Source of the DNA: an uncultured Bacilli bacterium
Lineage (GTDB): Bacteria > Bacillota_I > Bacilli_A > RF39 > UBA660
DNA length: 64,000 bases
Assembly (NCBI GenBank): GCA_934091055.1
Contig: CAKOKN010000001.1
Coordinates: 1-64,000 of the forward strand
Reading direction: 5' to 3'
Positions within the stretch are counted from its first letter, which is position 1, and the number at the start of each line of letters is the position of its first letter. Both the position numbers and the translations under genes were made by a program. Under the pieces are notes generated by a model. That model was not told the DNA's origin. It was given only the letters and a program-made list of their open reading frames with translations, and searched no databases. This document shows positions 24,384-33,081 of the stretch, piece after piece.

Positions 24384-24770
24384 ATGAATAAGAGAGTAAA
24401 GAAAAAAAGAGGTTTTATTACTAGCTTTAAAGATTGTTTAAATGGACTTAGTTTTGTAGTAGTAAATGAAGATAATTTTAAAAGAGAAATTATTCTTGGT
24501 ATTTTAGCTTTACTTTTTTGCGTTATTCTTAAAGTTAGTAAAATAGAATTTATTATTGTACTTATTATGATTGCTTTAGTACTTGTTAGTGAGATTATTA
24601 ACACTGCGATAGAAAGAGCAGTTGATTTGTGTACTTTAGAGTATAAAGAACTTGCTAGAATATCTAAAGATGTATCTGCAGGAGCGGTGCTTACCATGTG
24701 TTTTTTTGCATCAGTAGTAGGAATAATAATTTTTATTCCGAGAATAATAAATTTACTAGGAGGAAGATAA
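24384..24770 (+). CDS. dgkA: Diacylglycerol/undecaprenol kinase DgkA
   Basis: A 128-residue membrane kinase with three membrane segments and the active-site motif SEIINTAIERAVDL. The Gram-positive enzyme phosphorylates undecaprenol, recycling the wall carrier lipid. The ATG at 24384 is preferred because AGGAGG (24371-24376) is only one base before the ATG at 24378. It lies between ybeY and cdd, the classical Bacillus order. Confidence 0.93.
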   Translation: MNKRVKKKRGFITSFKDCLNGLSFVVVNEDNFKREIILGILALLFCVILKVSKIEFIIVLIMIALVLVSEIINTAIERAVDLCTLEYKELARISKDVSAGAVLTMCFFASVVGIIIFIPRIINLLGGR

Positions 24771-24774
24771 ATAT

Positions 24775-25161
24775 ATGGATGAGAGTTTAAAGAGATTATT
24801 AAAGAATAGTTATAGTCCTTATTCTGGTTTTAAAGTGGCAGCGATATGTTTAATGAAAGATGGCAGAAGTTTTGGAGGAGTTAATGTAGAAAATTCTTCT
24901 TATGGAGCTACTGTTTGTGCCGAGAGAGTAGCTATTATGTCAGCTGTTGCTAATGGATATAAAAGAGGAGATTTTAGTAAACTATTTGTTATGTGTGACA
25001 GTAGTAAAGTACTTCCTTGTTGTTTTGTCTGTAGACAAGTTATAAATGAGTTTTTTGCAAAGGAAGACGAAGTAATTCTTTATAGCAATGATGGAGATAG
25101 AGAAACTTATCTAGTTAAAGACTTATGTCCTTTTCCTTTTGAAGGTAGTAGTTTAAAATAA
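24775..25161 (+). CDS. cdd: Cytidine deaminase
   Basis: A 128-residue tetramer-type cytidine deaminase converting cytidine and deoxycytidine to uridine and deoxyuridine. Motifs are FGGVNVENSSYGATVCAER, where the Cys and Glu are the zinc ligand and the catalytic base, and PCCFVCRQV, where two Cys ligate the zinc with C-x2-C spacing. The usual sequence PCGACRQ is one residue shorter, a small variation. It is followed by a terminator at 25146-25175. Confidence 0.93.
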   Translation: MDESLKRLLKNSYSPYSGFKVAAICLMKDGRSFGGVNVENSSYGATVCAERVAIMSAVANGYKRGDFSKLFVMCDSSKVLPCCFVCRQVINEFFAKEDEVILYSNDGDRETYLVKDLCPFPFEGSSLK

Positions 25162-25175
25162 CTACTATTTTTTTT
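25146..25175 (+). terminator. Intrinsic terminator of the cdd operon
   Basis: TAGTAGTT (25146-25153) pairs with AACTACTA (25160-25167), followed by eight T. Confidence 0.85.
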
Positions 25176-25205
25176 GACTACTTTTGGAGTAATATGTCGA
25201 AATGG

Positions 25206-25234
25206 TTTACAACACTTTATCTTTTTATTATACT
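25206..25234 (+). promoter_or_regulatory. Promoter of the 25259 gene
   Basis: TTTACA (25206-25211), 17-base spacer, TATACT (25229-25234). Its position shows that an in-frame ATG at 25202 is upstream of transcription, so the real start is 25259. Confidence 0.65.
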
Positions 25235-25258
25235 AAAATTAAGATAAAGGAGAATACT

Positions 25259-25642
25259 ATGATAGATGCTCATATAGTAGATGTTAGTAGTATAAAGAAG
25301 ATATTAAGTAATTGTACTTATTATGACTTAATTATAGATTACGAATTTAATTATAATGATAAGACTACAATTGATTTAATTAACTGGTATAAAGATTTTA
25401 TATTTACCTGCGATATAAAAATTCCTAGAGAAGAAAAACTATTAAAAAGATTAGATAAATGTATTTATAAGTATACAGTAGATTATAATTATCAAAAAGA
25501 ACTAAAAAGAATTATAGAAAAATATAATTTTGATTTGAATAACAGTATCTATAATAAAATAATTGCAAGAAAGATAGTTATATTTACTAATAAATATGAA
25601 GACTTAGAATTATTAAATATTAATTCTAGTAGATGGATTTAA
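25259..25642 (+). CDS. Hypothetical protein
   Basis: A 127-residue soluble, charged protein that I do not recognise. The start at 25259 has AAAGGAGA at 25246-25253. It has no signal peptide or membrane helix, and is rich in Lys, Asp and Tyr. It has its own promoter and terminator and lies between cdd and priA, so it is a one-gene unit. Confidence 0.7.
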   Translation: MIDAHIVDVSSIKKILSNCTYYDLIIDYEFNYNDKTTIDLINWYKDFIFTCDIKIPREEKLLKRLDKCIYKYTVDYNYQKELKRIIEKYNFDLNNSIYNKIIARKIVIFTNKYEDLELLNINSSRWI

Positions 25643-25667
25643 AATACTACCTTAAAGTAGTATTTTT
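25642..25667 (+). terminator. Intrinsic terminator after the 25259 gene
   Basis: AAATACTAC (25642-25650) pairs with GTAGTATTT (25657-25665), then TT. Confidence 0.75.
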
Positions 25668-25692
25668 ATGATATAATAATTTTGGTGAGGTT

Positions 25693-27870
25693 ATGTATAT
25701 AGAAGTTTTAACACAAATAGGAGCAAAGGCTGTAGATCAAACTTTTACTTATTCTGTACCTAAAGAATTAGAAGCATCTATAAAAGTAGGTATTAGAGTT
25801 AGAATTCCTTTTGGTACTAAAGAATTAGAAGGATTTGTTGTAAATATTTGCTCTAATCCTGATTACGATAAGAGTAAAATAAAAGAAATTATGTCAGTAG
25901 TAGATACTGAACCTGTATTAAATAAAGAAATGTTAGAACTTGGCAAGTATATGTCAGATAACTTATTGTGTTCTAAAGTATCTTCTTATCAAGTGATGCT
26001 TCCTAAAGCTTTAAAAGCAGAGATAAATAGTAATATTAAAATTAAATATAATAAATATTTAAGAAGAACTAAAAGTATTGAAGAAATAGATGAATACATT
26101 AAAACCTGCAGGTATGAGGGACAAATAAGTTTACTTTGCCATCTAAAAGAAGGTGATGTTCTAGTTACTAATACGAGTAGTACAATTAAAACTATTGTAA
26201 AAAAAGGATTAGCTACAATCGTATTTGAAGAAGTAAATAGATATAATTATGATGGCAATAGTAAGTATAAAAAGGTAGAACTAACTCCTAAACAGGAAGA
26301 GGTAGTTGATAGTGTATTTCAAAGTTTTAATAAAGCAGAGACATTTTTATTATATGGAGTAACTGGTAGTGGTAAAACAGAAGTTTATATGGAACTTATT
26401 GAAAGAGTGTTAAACCAAGGAAAGACGGCGATTATGTTAGTTCCAGAGATAAGTTTAACTCCTCAGATAGTAGGTAAATTTATTTCAAGATTTGGAGATG
26501 TTATATCTGTTTTACATTCAAAGTTATCAGATACAGAAAGATATGATGAATATCGCAAAATAATAGATAAGAAATCTAAAATAGTAATTGGCACTAGAAG
26601 TGCTATCTTTGTTCCCTTTACTAATATTGGTATTATAATTATTGATGAAGAACATACTTCTTCTTATAAACAAGATAATAATCCAAGATACTCTGCGAAG
26701 GATATTGCAATTTGGCGTAGTAAATATCATAACTGTCCAGTTCTTATGGGATCAGCTACTCCTAGTTTAGAAAGCTTTGCTAGGGCAGGACAAAAAGTTT
26801 ATAAACTATTAACATTACCAAATAGAGTAGGTAAAAGTACACTTCCAGATGTAGAAATAATAGATATGAAAAACGAGATTAAAAAAGGTAACTTTATGTT
26901 ATCTAGTATATTACAGAGGAAGATTCGAGAGAAGTTAGATAAAAATGAACAGGTAATACTTCTTCTTAATCGAAGAGGATATTCTAGTACTGTTAGTTGT
27001 AGGGACTGCGGATATACCGAACAATGTCCTAATTGTGATATTGCTTATACTTATCATAAGACAAGCAACAATTTAAAATGTCATTATTGTGGTAAATCTA
27101 AACCTCCTATTACTAAATGTCCTAAGTGTGGTAGTACTAACATAAAAGATTTTGGTATAGGTACAGAGAAACTAGAGGAAGAATTAAATAAAATGTATAA
27201 AGCTAGAATAGTTAGAATGGATGTAGATACCACTAGAAGAAAAGGTGAACATCAAAGAATAATTGATGACTTTGGATTACATAAGTATGATATACTAATT
27301 GGTACTCAAATGATTGCTAAAGGATTGGATTTCCCTTTAGTCACATTAGTAGGAGTAGTATCCGCGGATGCTAGTTTGACTGCTCCTGATTTTAGGGCAA
27401 GTGAGAATACTTTTCAACTCTTATGTCAAGTATCAGGAAGAAGTGGCAGAAGTGAAAACAAAGGAGAAGTAATTATACAGACTTTTAATCCAGATCATTA
27501 TAGTATAATATTTTCTAAAAATCATAATTATTTAAGTTTTTATAAAGAAGAAATGTCAATTAGAAAGATGCTTAATTATCCTCCATATTATTATATGGTA
27601 CTATTAGTAATAACCTCAAGAGACTATGAATTAGGTTTTAAAGAGGCTAATAAGATTGGTACTTATTTAAGAAGCAAATTAAATACTTCAATTATATTAG
27701 GACCTACTACTGCTAGTGCTTTTAGAATAAATAACATATATCATTATCAGATAATAATTAAATATAAAAGAGAGAACAACTTGTTTAGTACTTTAAAATT
27801 TATAGATGACAATTATAAAAAAAATAATAAAGTAGATGTAGAAGTAGATTTTAATCCAATTAGGATGTAA
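25693..27870 (+). CDS. priA: Primosomal protein N' (PriA helicase)
   Basis: A 725-residue 3'-5' superfamily 2 DNA helicase that restarts stalled replication forks. Walker A GVTGSGKTE is near residue 223, the DEEH box (IIDEEHT) near 318, followed by GSATPSLES. The zinc-binding insert has CRDCGYTEQCPNCD, CHYCGKSKPP and CPKCGS, eight Cys in all. The C terminus has QVSGRSGR. Normal length; the start follows GGTGAGG. Confidence 0.96.
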   Translation: MYIEVLTQIGAKAVDQTFTYSVPKELEASIKVGIRVRIPFGTKELEGFVVNICSNPDYDKSKIKEIMSVVDTEPVLNKEMLELGKYMSDNLLCSKVSSYQVMLPKALKAEINSNIKIKYNKYLRRTKSIEEIDEYIKTCRYEGQISLLCHLKEGDVLVTNTSSTIKTIVKKGLATIVFEEVNRYNYDGNSKYKKVELTPKQEEVVDSVFQSFNKAETFLLYGVTGSGKTEVYMELIERVLNQGKTAIMLVPEISLTPQIVGKFISRFGDVISVLHSKLSDTERYDEYRKIIDKKSKIVIGTRSAIFVPFTNIGIIIIDEEHTSSYKQDNNPRYSAKDIAIWRSKYHNCPVLMGSATPSLESFARAGQKVYKLLTLPNRVGKSTLPDVEIIDMKNEIKKGNFMLSSILQRKIREKLDKNEQVILLLNRRGYSSTVSCRDCGYTEQCPNCDIAYTYHKTSNNLKCHYCGKSKPPITKCPKCGSTNIKDFGIGTEKLEEELNKMYKARIVRMDVDTTRRKGEHQRIIDDFGLHKYDILIGTQMIAKGLDFPLVTLVGVVSADASLTAPDFRASENTFQLLCQVSGRSGRSENKGEVIIQTFNPDHYSIIFSKNHNYLSFYKEEMSIRKMLNYPPYYYMVLLVITSRDYELGFKEANKIGTYLRSKLNTSIILGPTTASAFRINNIYHYQIIIKYKRENNLFSTLKFIDDNYKKNNKVDVEVDFNPIRM

Positions 27871-27875
27871 AATTA

Positions 27876-27904
27876 TTGCTTCTTTTTCTTTTTTATTATA
27901 TAAT
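27876..27904 (+). promoter_or_regulatory. Promoter of the giant prepilin-like protein gene
   Basis: TTGCTT (27876-27881), 17-base spacer, TATAAT (27899-27904), 27 bases before the ATG. A second TATAAT is at 27910-27915. Confidence 0.5.
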
Positions 27905-27930
27905 TAAGTTATAATATAGGAGGATTAGAT

Positions 27931-30678
27931 ATGAAAAATAGAAAGGGATTTACATTAGTTGAGTTACTTGCTGTTATCTTAATAGTTGGTATTATAGGAA
28001 GCATTGTTGCCTATGCAATTATTGGAGCAAAAGATAAAGCTGAAGATAATGCACTTGCTATAACTGAAAGTAGTGTGAAGAAAGCAGCAAGAATATACTC
28101 TAATGAAGTTAGTGAAAGCAGTTGGCAGGATATTTATAACCCTTATATTAATGATGAAAATCTAAAAAATTTAAGTGCTGCTGATAGACAAGAATTACTT
28201 AATCAAATAAATAATTATAAATATTATTGTGTTACAGTACAGGAATTAATTAATAAGAATTTATTAAAGAAAAATAGTTTTGATGGAACTAAGTATCCTG
28301 ATTTAACTAGTAACACTATGATTATTTTAAAGAAAAATAAAAATACTCTTAATGTAGATAAAGAGGAGATAATCAAAAAGGAAAGTGATAGTGTTGGAGA
28401 TGTTAATACTCCTAATATGAATACTGTTAACTCTTATTTGTGTAATAATGTTTCGGATACACAATTAAATCCTCCAGTTATAAATGGCACTCCATCCACT
28501 ATTTCTACAATTGAGATTAATTATAGTGAGGCACATTATGATAATGAACCATTAGATGATAATTTAGAACATTATTGTTTACTTACTTCTGGTGGTAGAG
28601 GAGAACTTAATAAGAAGAATGCAAATGTTACAATAGAAGATGGGACTTCAGGTAATTGCAGATTTAATGGCTTGGAACCAGGAACAGATTATAATGTTAA
28701 GGTATGTGCTGATAATTCTACTACAAAGGATACTGGTTCATATGCTGCTTGTAGTGATATAGAAGAAGTAAAAACTAGAAATTTAAAAAAACCTTTAATA
28801 CGTATATCTTCGAGTTCAAGTGATGCAGCTTTAACATTTTATGATACTGATGATCGTGAAGTACAAGTAGAAGATCTTATACATACTTTTGTGATAAAAG
28901 CCGATTCTGGTAGTGGTGTTACTATAACATCATCTAAACCAGTATATAAATGTAATGATGATAGTTGTACTAGTGTAGGAGAAAAAACTACAACTCTAAG
29001 TTTTGGTGTTAGATATAAAACTGATGCCAATGAAGATACTAAATTGAATTTTAAAAATCTTAGCTCACAGTTAAAGGTAACAATTACTGGTAAAACAGAA
29101 AAAGGTGGAGCAAAGGCAGAGAGTGAGGCAACGGGTACTTTAATATATACAGATATACCAGAATATGAAGTTTATTTTTATAAAGGAAGTGCTGATGCTA
29201 TTGATGGCAGTAAAAACGAATATATAACTAAGAAATGTAAACCTAAGACAGCAGGAGGCAGCTGTACAGTTAAAACACCTACTATTACAAGGGAAGGCTA
29301 TACAATAGTTGGCTGGTCTAGAAATAAAAATCCATTAAATTATAGTGGAGATGTTGGAACTGGAATTAATATAACGGTAAATTCTACAGGTGACGCATAC
29401 ACAACTATTACAAAGAAAAAATTAACAGCTACATTTAACAAGAATAATGTTAGTAGTTTAAGTAAGACATCAGCTAGTTGTACTATTTATAATAGTCAAT
29501 CTTCTTGTAATGTTAATGCTCCTACTATTACTGTTGGAAGTTGTACTTTAAAAAGAGGATTCAATGAGAATAAAAATGCTACGACTGCTAGTTATTCTGA
29601 AGGATCTACAATAGCACTTACTTCTAATAAGACATTTTATGCGATAACAGTAAGTGGTAAAGTTCTTTCACTTCCTAAATTAGGTGACTTAGTTTATAAT
29701 GGCAGAGAGCAGAAAGTAAATATTAAAACTACAAAGTCTGGTGGTAATTATACTGTAGGCGGAACAACAGCAGCAACTAATGTAGGCACTTATGCTGCAA
29801 CATTCACTCCAAATAGTGGTTATTGTTGGACTGATACTGGTAATAATGCTGCTAGAAATGTTAATTGGAAGATAATACCTCTTACAGTTAATTTAGGAAT
29901 AAATAATGGCAAAGCGAGTTTAAATAAAACGTATTCATTATCTAATACTAGTAATCCATATTATAACTTAACTTGTAATGATAGTAGTTGTATAGACAAA
30001 GGAACGGCAAGTTGCTCTGCTAGTAGTGGCTGCAGTGGTCTTGATTGGAGTGGTAGAGTACCTACAATTAACTGGTCTTCAAATGGAGGAACAATAAAAG
30101 TAGAGTATAATAAAACAGATGATAGTAAGAAATGGAAAGGCTTTACTTATGAATATGGTACTCTTTCAAGTAATATATCTGGAAATGCTTCTATTGGTAG
30201 TGATGGCTATAGAATAATAATAGTAACGGCAACTAATGGTGATGCTAAATTAAGATTAATAACATATTTAGCACTTGATTATACACCGCCTACTATAACA
30301 CTTCCATATGATAGTTCGTTGTCTGCTTGGGGTATGAATAATAATGTTTATATAAATCATAGTGATTATGGTTCTAAACTTTTAAAGAGTGTTAATGCTT
30401 ATTCTACTACAATGATATCATCTTCAGAATTAAGCTGTATTAATGGAGTAAATGATGCTAAGAATTTCTGTAAGATAACAAACAGTCCTAAAACATATGC
30501 TGCAGGTACTAGTACTGATAATGATCTTACAGCTTGTACAGTAACTACATATTGTCATCAAAACTATTATATACTATGGGCTTGCTCTTCAGATAGAGTA
30601 GGTAATAAAACTTGTGCTAGAAGAACTAATCCTAGTGCTAGTCAGATAAATTATACATACCAAGTTAAGAACGGTTAG
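27931..30678 (+). CDS. Giant prepilin-like surface protein with Fn3 and InlB-like repeats
   Basis: A 915-residue protein. The N terminus MKNRKGFTLVELLAVILIVG is a perfect type IV prepilin signal with Gly-Phe cleavage and Glu at mature position 5. A helical stretch (40-110) precedes an Fn3-like domain at about 180-280, a second beta region, two InlB/Listeria-Bacteroides-like repeats (about 410-475 and 500-555, e.g. YTIVGWSRNKNPLNYS) and an MBG-like repeat at about 580-640. There are many Cys. It would be a pseudopilin carrying an adhesin-sized ectodomain. There is no LPXTG. A small single-pass gene follows at 30689 (gap 10). Confidence 0.75.
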   Translation: MKNRKGFTLVELLAVILIVGIIGSIVAYAIIGAKDKAEDNALAITESSVKKAARIYSNEVSESSWQDIYNPYINDENLKNLSAADRQELLNQINNYKYYCVTVQELINKNLLKKNSFDGTKYPDLTSNTMIILKKNKNTLNVDKEEIIKKESDSVGDVNTPNMNTVNSYLCNNVSDTQLNPPVINGTPSTISTIEINYSEAHYDNEPLDDNLEHYCLLTSGGRGELNKKNANVTIEDGTSGNCRFNGLEPGTDYNVKVCADNSTTKDTGSYAACSDIEEVKTRNLKKPLIRISSSSSDAALTFYDTDDREVQVEDLIHTFVIKADSGSGVTITSSKPVYKCNDDSCTSVGEKTTTLSFGVRYKTDANEDTKLNFKNLSSQLKVTITGKTEKGGAKAESEATGTLIYTDIPEYEVYFYKGSADAIDGSKNEYITKKCKPKTAGGSCTVKTPTITREGYTIVGWSRNKNPLNYSGDVGTGINITVNSTGDAYTTITKKKLTATFNKNNVSSLSKTSASCTIYNSQSSCNVNAPTITVGSCTLKRGFNENKNATTASYSEGSTIALTSNKTFYAITVSGKVLSLPKLGDLVYNGREQKVNIKTTKSGGNYTVGGTTAATNVGTYAATFTPNSGYCWTDTGNNAARNVNWKIIPLTVNLGINNGKASLNKTYSLSNTSNPYYNLTCNDSSCIDKGTASCSASSGCSGLDWSGRVPTINWSSNGGTIKVEYNKTDDSKKWKGFTYEYGTLSSNISGNASIGSDGYRIIIVTATNGDAKLRLITYLALDYTPPTITLPYDSSLSAWGMNNNVYINHSDYGSKLLKSVNAYSTTMISSSELSCINGVNDAKNFCKITNSPKTYAAGTSTDNDLTACTVTTYCHQNYYILWACSSDRVGNKTCARRTNPSASQINYTYQVKNG

Positions 30679-30688
30679 GAGGTAAAAG

Positions 30689-31105
30689 ATGGAAAAGAAT
30701 AAAAAAAGAAAAATACTATTAATATCTTTAATAGCATTAATAGTGGTACTTATAGGAGGCTTATTGATATTAAAGTTCTGTGTAATAGATAAAAATATAA
30801 CTACCTCAATAAATAACGGTACTCTATCAGATATAAAACATCAAAGTTTTGAAATAACTGATATGAAATATGTTATAGATGAAGAAAATAAAGTAACTAC
30901 TATTAAAATGAAAATAAAGAATACTTCTAATAGAACTAAACATTTAGATAATTTTACTGTAGTATTAAAAGATAAAGATGGTAATACTATAGAAAGATTA
31001 TATTCATATATAGCAAAAGATTTTGAAAAAGGTGAAGAAGTAGAAACTAGTGTTGGTATGGATGTTATAATAGATAATGCTGTTAAGGCTGAATTTAAAT
31101 TTTAA
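30689..31105 (+). CDS. Hypothetical membrane-anchored protein, FxLYD-like
   Basis: A 138-residue protein with a basic start, a membrane helix (about 9-30) and a soluble beta-rich domain with an immunoglobulin-like feel (ITDMKYVIDEENKVTTIKM, then TVVLKDKDGNTIERLYSY). The pattern is like FxLYD-type extracellular domains, but this is a weak match. It likely acts with the large pilin-like protein, with which it shares an operon. Confidence 0.6.
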   Translation: MEKNKKRKILLISLIALIVVLIGGLLILKFCVIDKNITTSINNGTLSDIKHQSFEITDMKYVIDEENKVTTIKMKIKNTSNRTKHLDNFTVVLKDKDGNTIERLYSYIAKDFEKGEEVETSVGMDVIIDNAVKAEFKF

Positions 31106-31133
31106 GAATAAGAACTAAATCTTATTCTTTTTT
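31104..31133 (+). terminator. Intrinsic terminator of the prepilin-like operon
   Basis: AAGAATAAG (31104-31112) pairs with CTTATTCTT (31121-31129), then T. It overlaps the stop codon of the preceding gene. Confidence 0.8.
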
Positions 31134-31186
31134 GTTCTATTTCTTTTAATATATTAATAAACTTAATTAGAAAGAAGAGGAATAGA

Positions 31187-31678
31187 ATGATAAATAAAAA
31201 GAATTTATGGTTTTTAACATTATTTAGTTTAGTACTTGTATTATCAATCTACTATGTAACGATGCCTAGTGAAGTATTTAAAGATACTGATAAAAAAGTA
31301 GAAGAAACTACAGAGAATACAGTAGAAGTAGAAGAGTCTAGTGTAATATCAGCACTTAAAGTAGAAGATGATACAGAAGTTATGTCTAAGATAAATGAAT
31401 TAAAGGGCAAACTTACAAATAAAGAAATAAGTACTGATGAGAAGAATTCTGTATTTGAGGAATTAAAATTAATTAATAAAAACTCTTCAAAAGAGGAGAC
31501 TTTAGAGACTAAGATAAAAGAATTATGTAATTGCGAGAATTTTGTTAAGATAGATGGTGATAATGTTAGAGTAGTATTAGATTCTAAAGATGCAAGTACT
31601 AGTAGTGCTAATAATATAATGCGTGAAGTACAAAAAGAATTTGATGAGAAGATGTATATATCAGTTAAATTTAATTAA
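31187..31678 (+). CDS. spoIIIAH: SpoIIIAH-like stage III sporulation protein
   Basis: A 163-residue protein beginning MINKKNLWFLTLFSLVLVLS, close to the SpoIIIAH signature of a short basic N terminus, membrane helix and YYVTMPSE, then a charged region and a C-terminal YscJ-like ring domain. SpoIIIAH forms a ring in the outer forespore membrane that joins SpoIIQ. It normally closes the spoIIIA operon, but the other seven genes are not here, so it appears to stand alone. It is followed by gerE. Confidence 0.75.
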   Translation: MINKKNLWFLTLFSLVLVLSIYYVTMPSEVFKDTDKKVEETTENTVEVEESSVISALKVEDDTEVMSKINELKGKLTNKEISTDEKNSVFEELKLINKNSSKEETLETKIKELCNCENFVKIDGDNVRVVLDSKDASTSSANNIMREVQKEFDEKMYISVKFN

Positions 31679-31695
31679 ATTTATATAAAATACTC

Positions 31696-31722
31696 ACTTA
31701 AAGTTATATTATTCATATAATA
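31696..31722 (+). promoter_or_regulatory. Sigma-K-like promoter before gerE
   Basis: AC at 31696-31697, a 16-base spacer and CATATAATA at 31714-31722 fit the sigma-K pattern AC-N16/17-CATANNNTA. B. subtilis gerE is a sigma-K gene. CATATAATA also lies in a palindrome (TTCATATAATAATATGAA). Confidence 0.45.
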
Positions 31723-31764
31723 ATATGAATATACATACCACCCTAAAAGGGAAGTGAGGAATTT

Positions 31765-31968
31765 ATGAAAAGTATACTAACAAAGAGGGAAAAGGAAGTG
31801 TTTTCTCTTCTAGTGGAGAATAAAACAACAAGAGAGATAGCAGAGGAACTTAATATTAGTGAAAAGACAGTACGTAATCATATATCTAATACTATGCAGA
31901 AGTTATCTGTTAAAGGAAGAGCACAAGCTGTAGTAGAACTAATGAGACTAGGAGAAATAACTTTATAA
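31765..31968 (+). CDS. gerE: GerE, late sporulation transcription factor
   Basis: A 67-residue LuxR/GerE-type DNA-binding domain without a receiver. Its helix-turn-helix reads LTKREKEVFSLLVENKTTREIAEEL and NISEKTVRNHISNTMQKL. This matches the size and form of B. subtilis GerE (74 residues), the last mother-cell regulator of coat genes. It lies between spoIIIAH-like and gerM-like genes and behind a sigma-K-like promoter, which supports the identity. It could also be another small LuxR protein, but that is less likely. Confidence 0.85.
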   Translation: MKSILTKREKEVFSLLVENKTTREIAEELNISEKTVRNHISNTMQKLSVKGRAQAVVELMRLGEITL

Positions 31969-31989
31969 GCACTAAGAGTGCTTTTTCTT
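31967..31989 (+). terminator. Intrinsic terminator of gerE
   Basis: AAGCACT (31967-31973) pairs with AGTGCTT (31977-31983) around an AAG loop, then T. Confidence 0.75.
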
Positions 31990-32000
31990 TTGGCAAAGAG

Positions 32001-32028
32001 GTATTTATTAGATAATAAAACATATATT
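32001..32028 (+). promoter_or_regulatory. Sigma-E-like promoter before gerM
   Basis: GTATTT (32001-32006), a 14-base spacer and CATATATT (32021-32028) fit the sigma-E consensus (ATATT, 14 bases, CATACANT). B. subtilis gerM is a sigma-E gene. Confidence 0.45.
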
Positions 32029-32042
32029 TTAGTGGTGATGAT

Positions 32043-33008
32043 ATGTTAAAGAGAATGTCTATTAAGAAGATAATGGTCTCTTCTTGTGCTATCTTACTTT
32101 TATTAATTATTTATTTAATACCAGATAATAAAAGAGAGATTAATTTAAAACAAGATAAGGTAGAATATTCTTATAATAATGTAGTTAGTACTATTTATTT
32201 AGTAGATCGTAATAATTATGTAGCAAGAACTTCAATACCTAGTTGTAAATGTGAAGGAGTAGATAAGGCTAAGGATTTAGTTGAAGGACTAATAATTGAT
32301 GGTAATAAATCTAGTATTATTCCTAATGGCTTTAGGAGTATAATTCCTCCTTCAGTTAGAATACTTAATTTAAGTTTAGATAATAGTATTTTAACTATTG
32401 ATTTTTCTAAAGATATATTAGATGTTTCTGAAAGGGAAGAAAAGAAGATGTTAGAAGCTATTATTTATACTTTAACTAGTATCGAGGGAATAGATAAGAT
32501 AATTATTAAAGTAGAAGGCGAAGTACTTAGTAATTTACCTAACAGTGGTGAGTCTTTGCCATCAGTGTTAGATAAGAGTTATGGTATAAATAAAACTTAT
32601 GATTTAGTCAATACTAGTGATATAGATTCTTATACTTTATACTATGTAAATAAATATAATAATGATGAGTATTATGTACCTGTTACTAAGTATGTTAATA
32701 GTAAGATAACAGATCCTATAAAAGTTATTATTAAAGAACTTAGTAGTTCTCCTATATATGAAACTAATTTAATGAGTTATTTAAATTCAGAAGCTAAACT
32801 CATTAGTTATGATTTATCAGAAGATTCATTAAAACTTAATTTTAATAGTCTATTACTTAGTGATGTTGATAAAAAGAGTATTCTAGAGGAGGTAATTTAT
32901 ACAATTAGTTTATCTATGGATAATATTTATAATGATCTAAAAGAAGTGTCTTTTTGGGTAGATGATGAAGAGATATATGTTATGAAAATGGATGAATTAA
33001 ATAGTTAG
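32043..33008 (+). CDS. gerM: GerM-like spore protein with two germane domains
   Basis: A 321-residue protein with an N-terminal membrane helix (about 9-27) and two repeated germane domains of about 110 residues (around 45-170 and 195-310). The motif ...LSLDNSILTIDFSKDILD and ...LSEDSLKLNFNSLLLSD appears once in each. GerM is a lipoprotein needed for sporulation and germination, assembling with SpoIIQ and SpoIIIAG. A lipobox Cys is not obvious. A sigma-E-like promoter precedes it. Confidence 0.8.
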   Translation: MLKRMSIKKIMVSSCAILLLLIIYLIPDNKREINLKQDKVEYSYNNVVSTIYLVDRNNYVARTSIPSCKCEGVDKAKDLVEGLIIDGNKSSIIPNGFRSIIPPSVRILNLSLDNSILTIDFSKDILDVSEREEKKMLEAIIYTLTSIEGIDKIIIKVEGEVLSNLPNSGESLPSVLDKSYGINKTYDLVNTSDIDSYTLYYVNKYNNDEYYVPVTKYVNSKITDPIKVIIKELSSSPIYETNLMSYLNSEAKLISYDLSEDSLKLNFNSLLLSDVDKKSILEEVIYTISLSMDNIYNDLKEVSFWVDDEEIYVMKMDELNS

Positions 33009-33025
33009 AATTTTATTAAGAGTGT

Positions 33026-33054
33026 TTGACTAGATAATATAATTATGCTACAAT
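33026..33054 (+). promoter_or_regulatory. Promoter of era
   Basis: TTGACT (33026-33031), 17-base spacer, TACAAT (33049-33054), 27 bases before era. Confidence 0.65.
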
Positions 33055-33081
33055 TAAGATATATTTGGAAGGAAGATATAT

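Noticed and set aside
24287..24697. 136-codon minus-strand open frame
   Set aside because: It is antisense to ybeY and dgkA, both well supported by motifs.
25202..25258. Longer start for the 25259 protein
   Set aside because: A consensus promoter (25206-25234) lies within it, and the good ribosome binding site precedes 25259.
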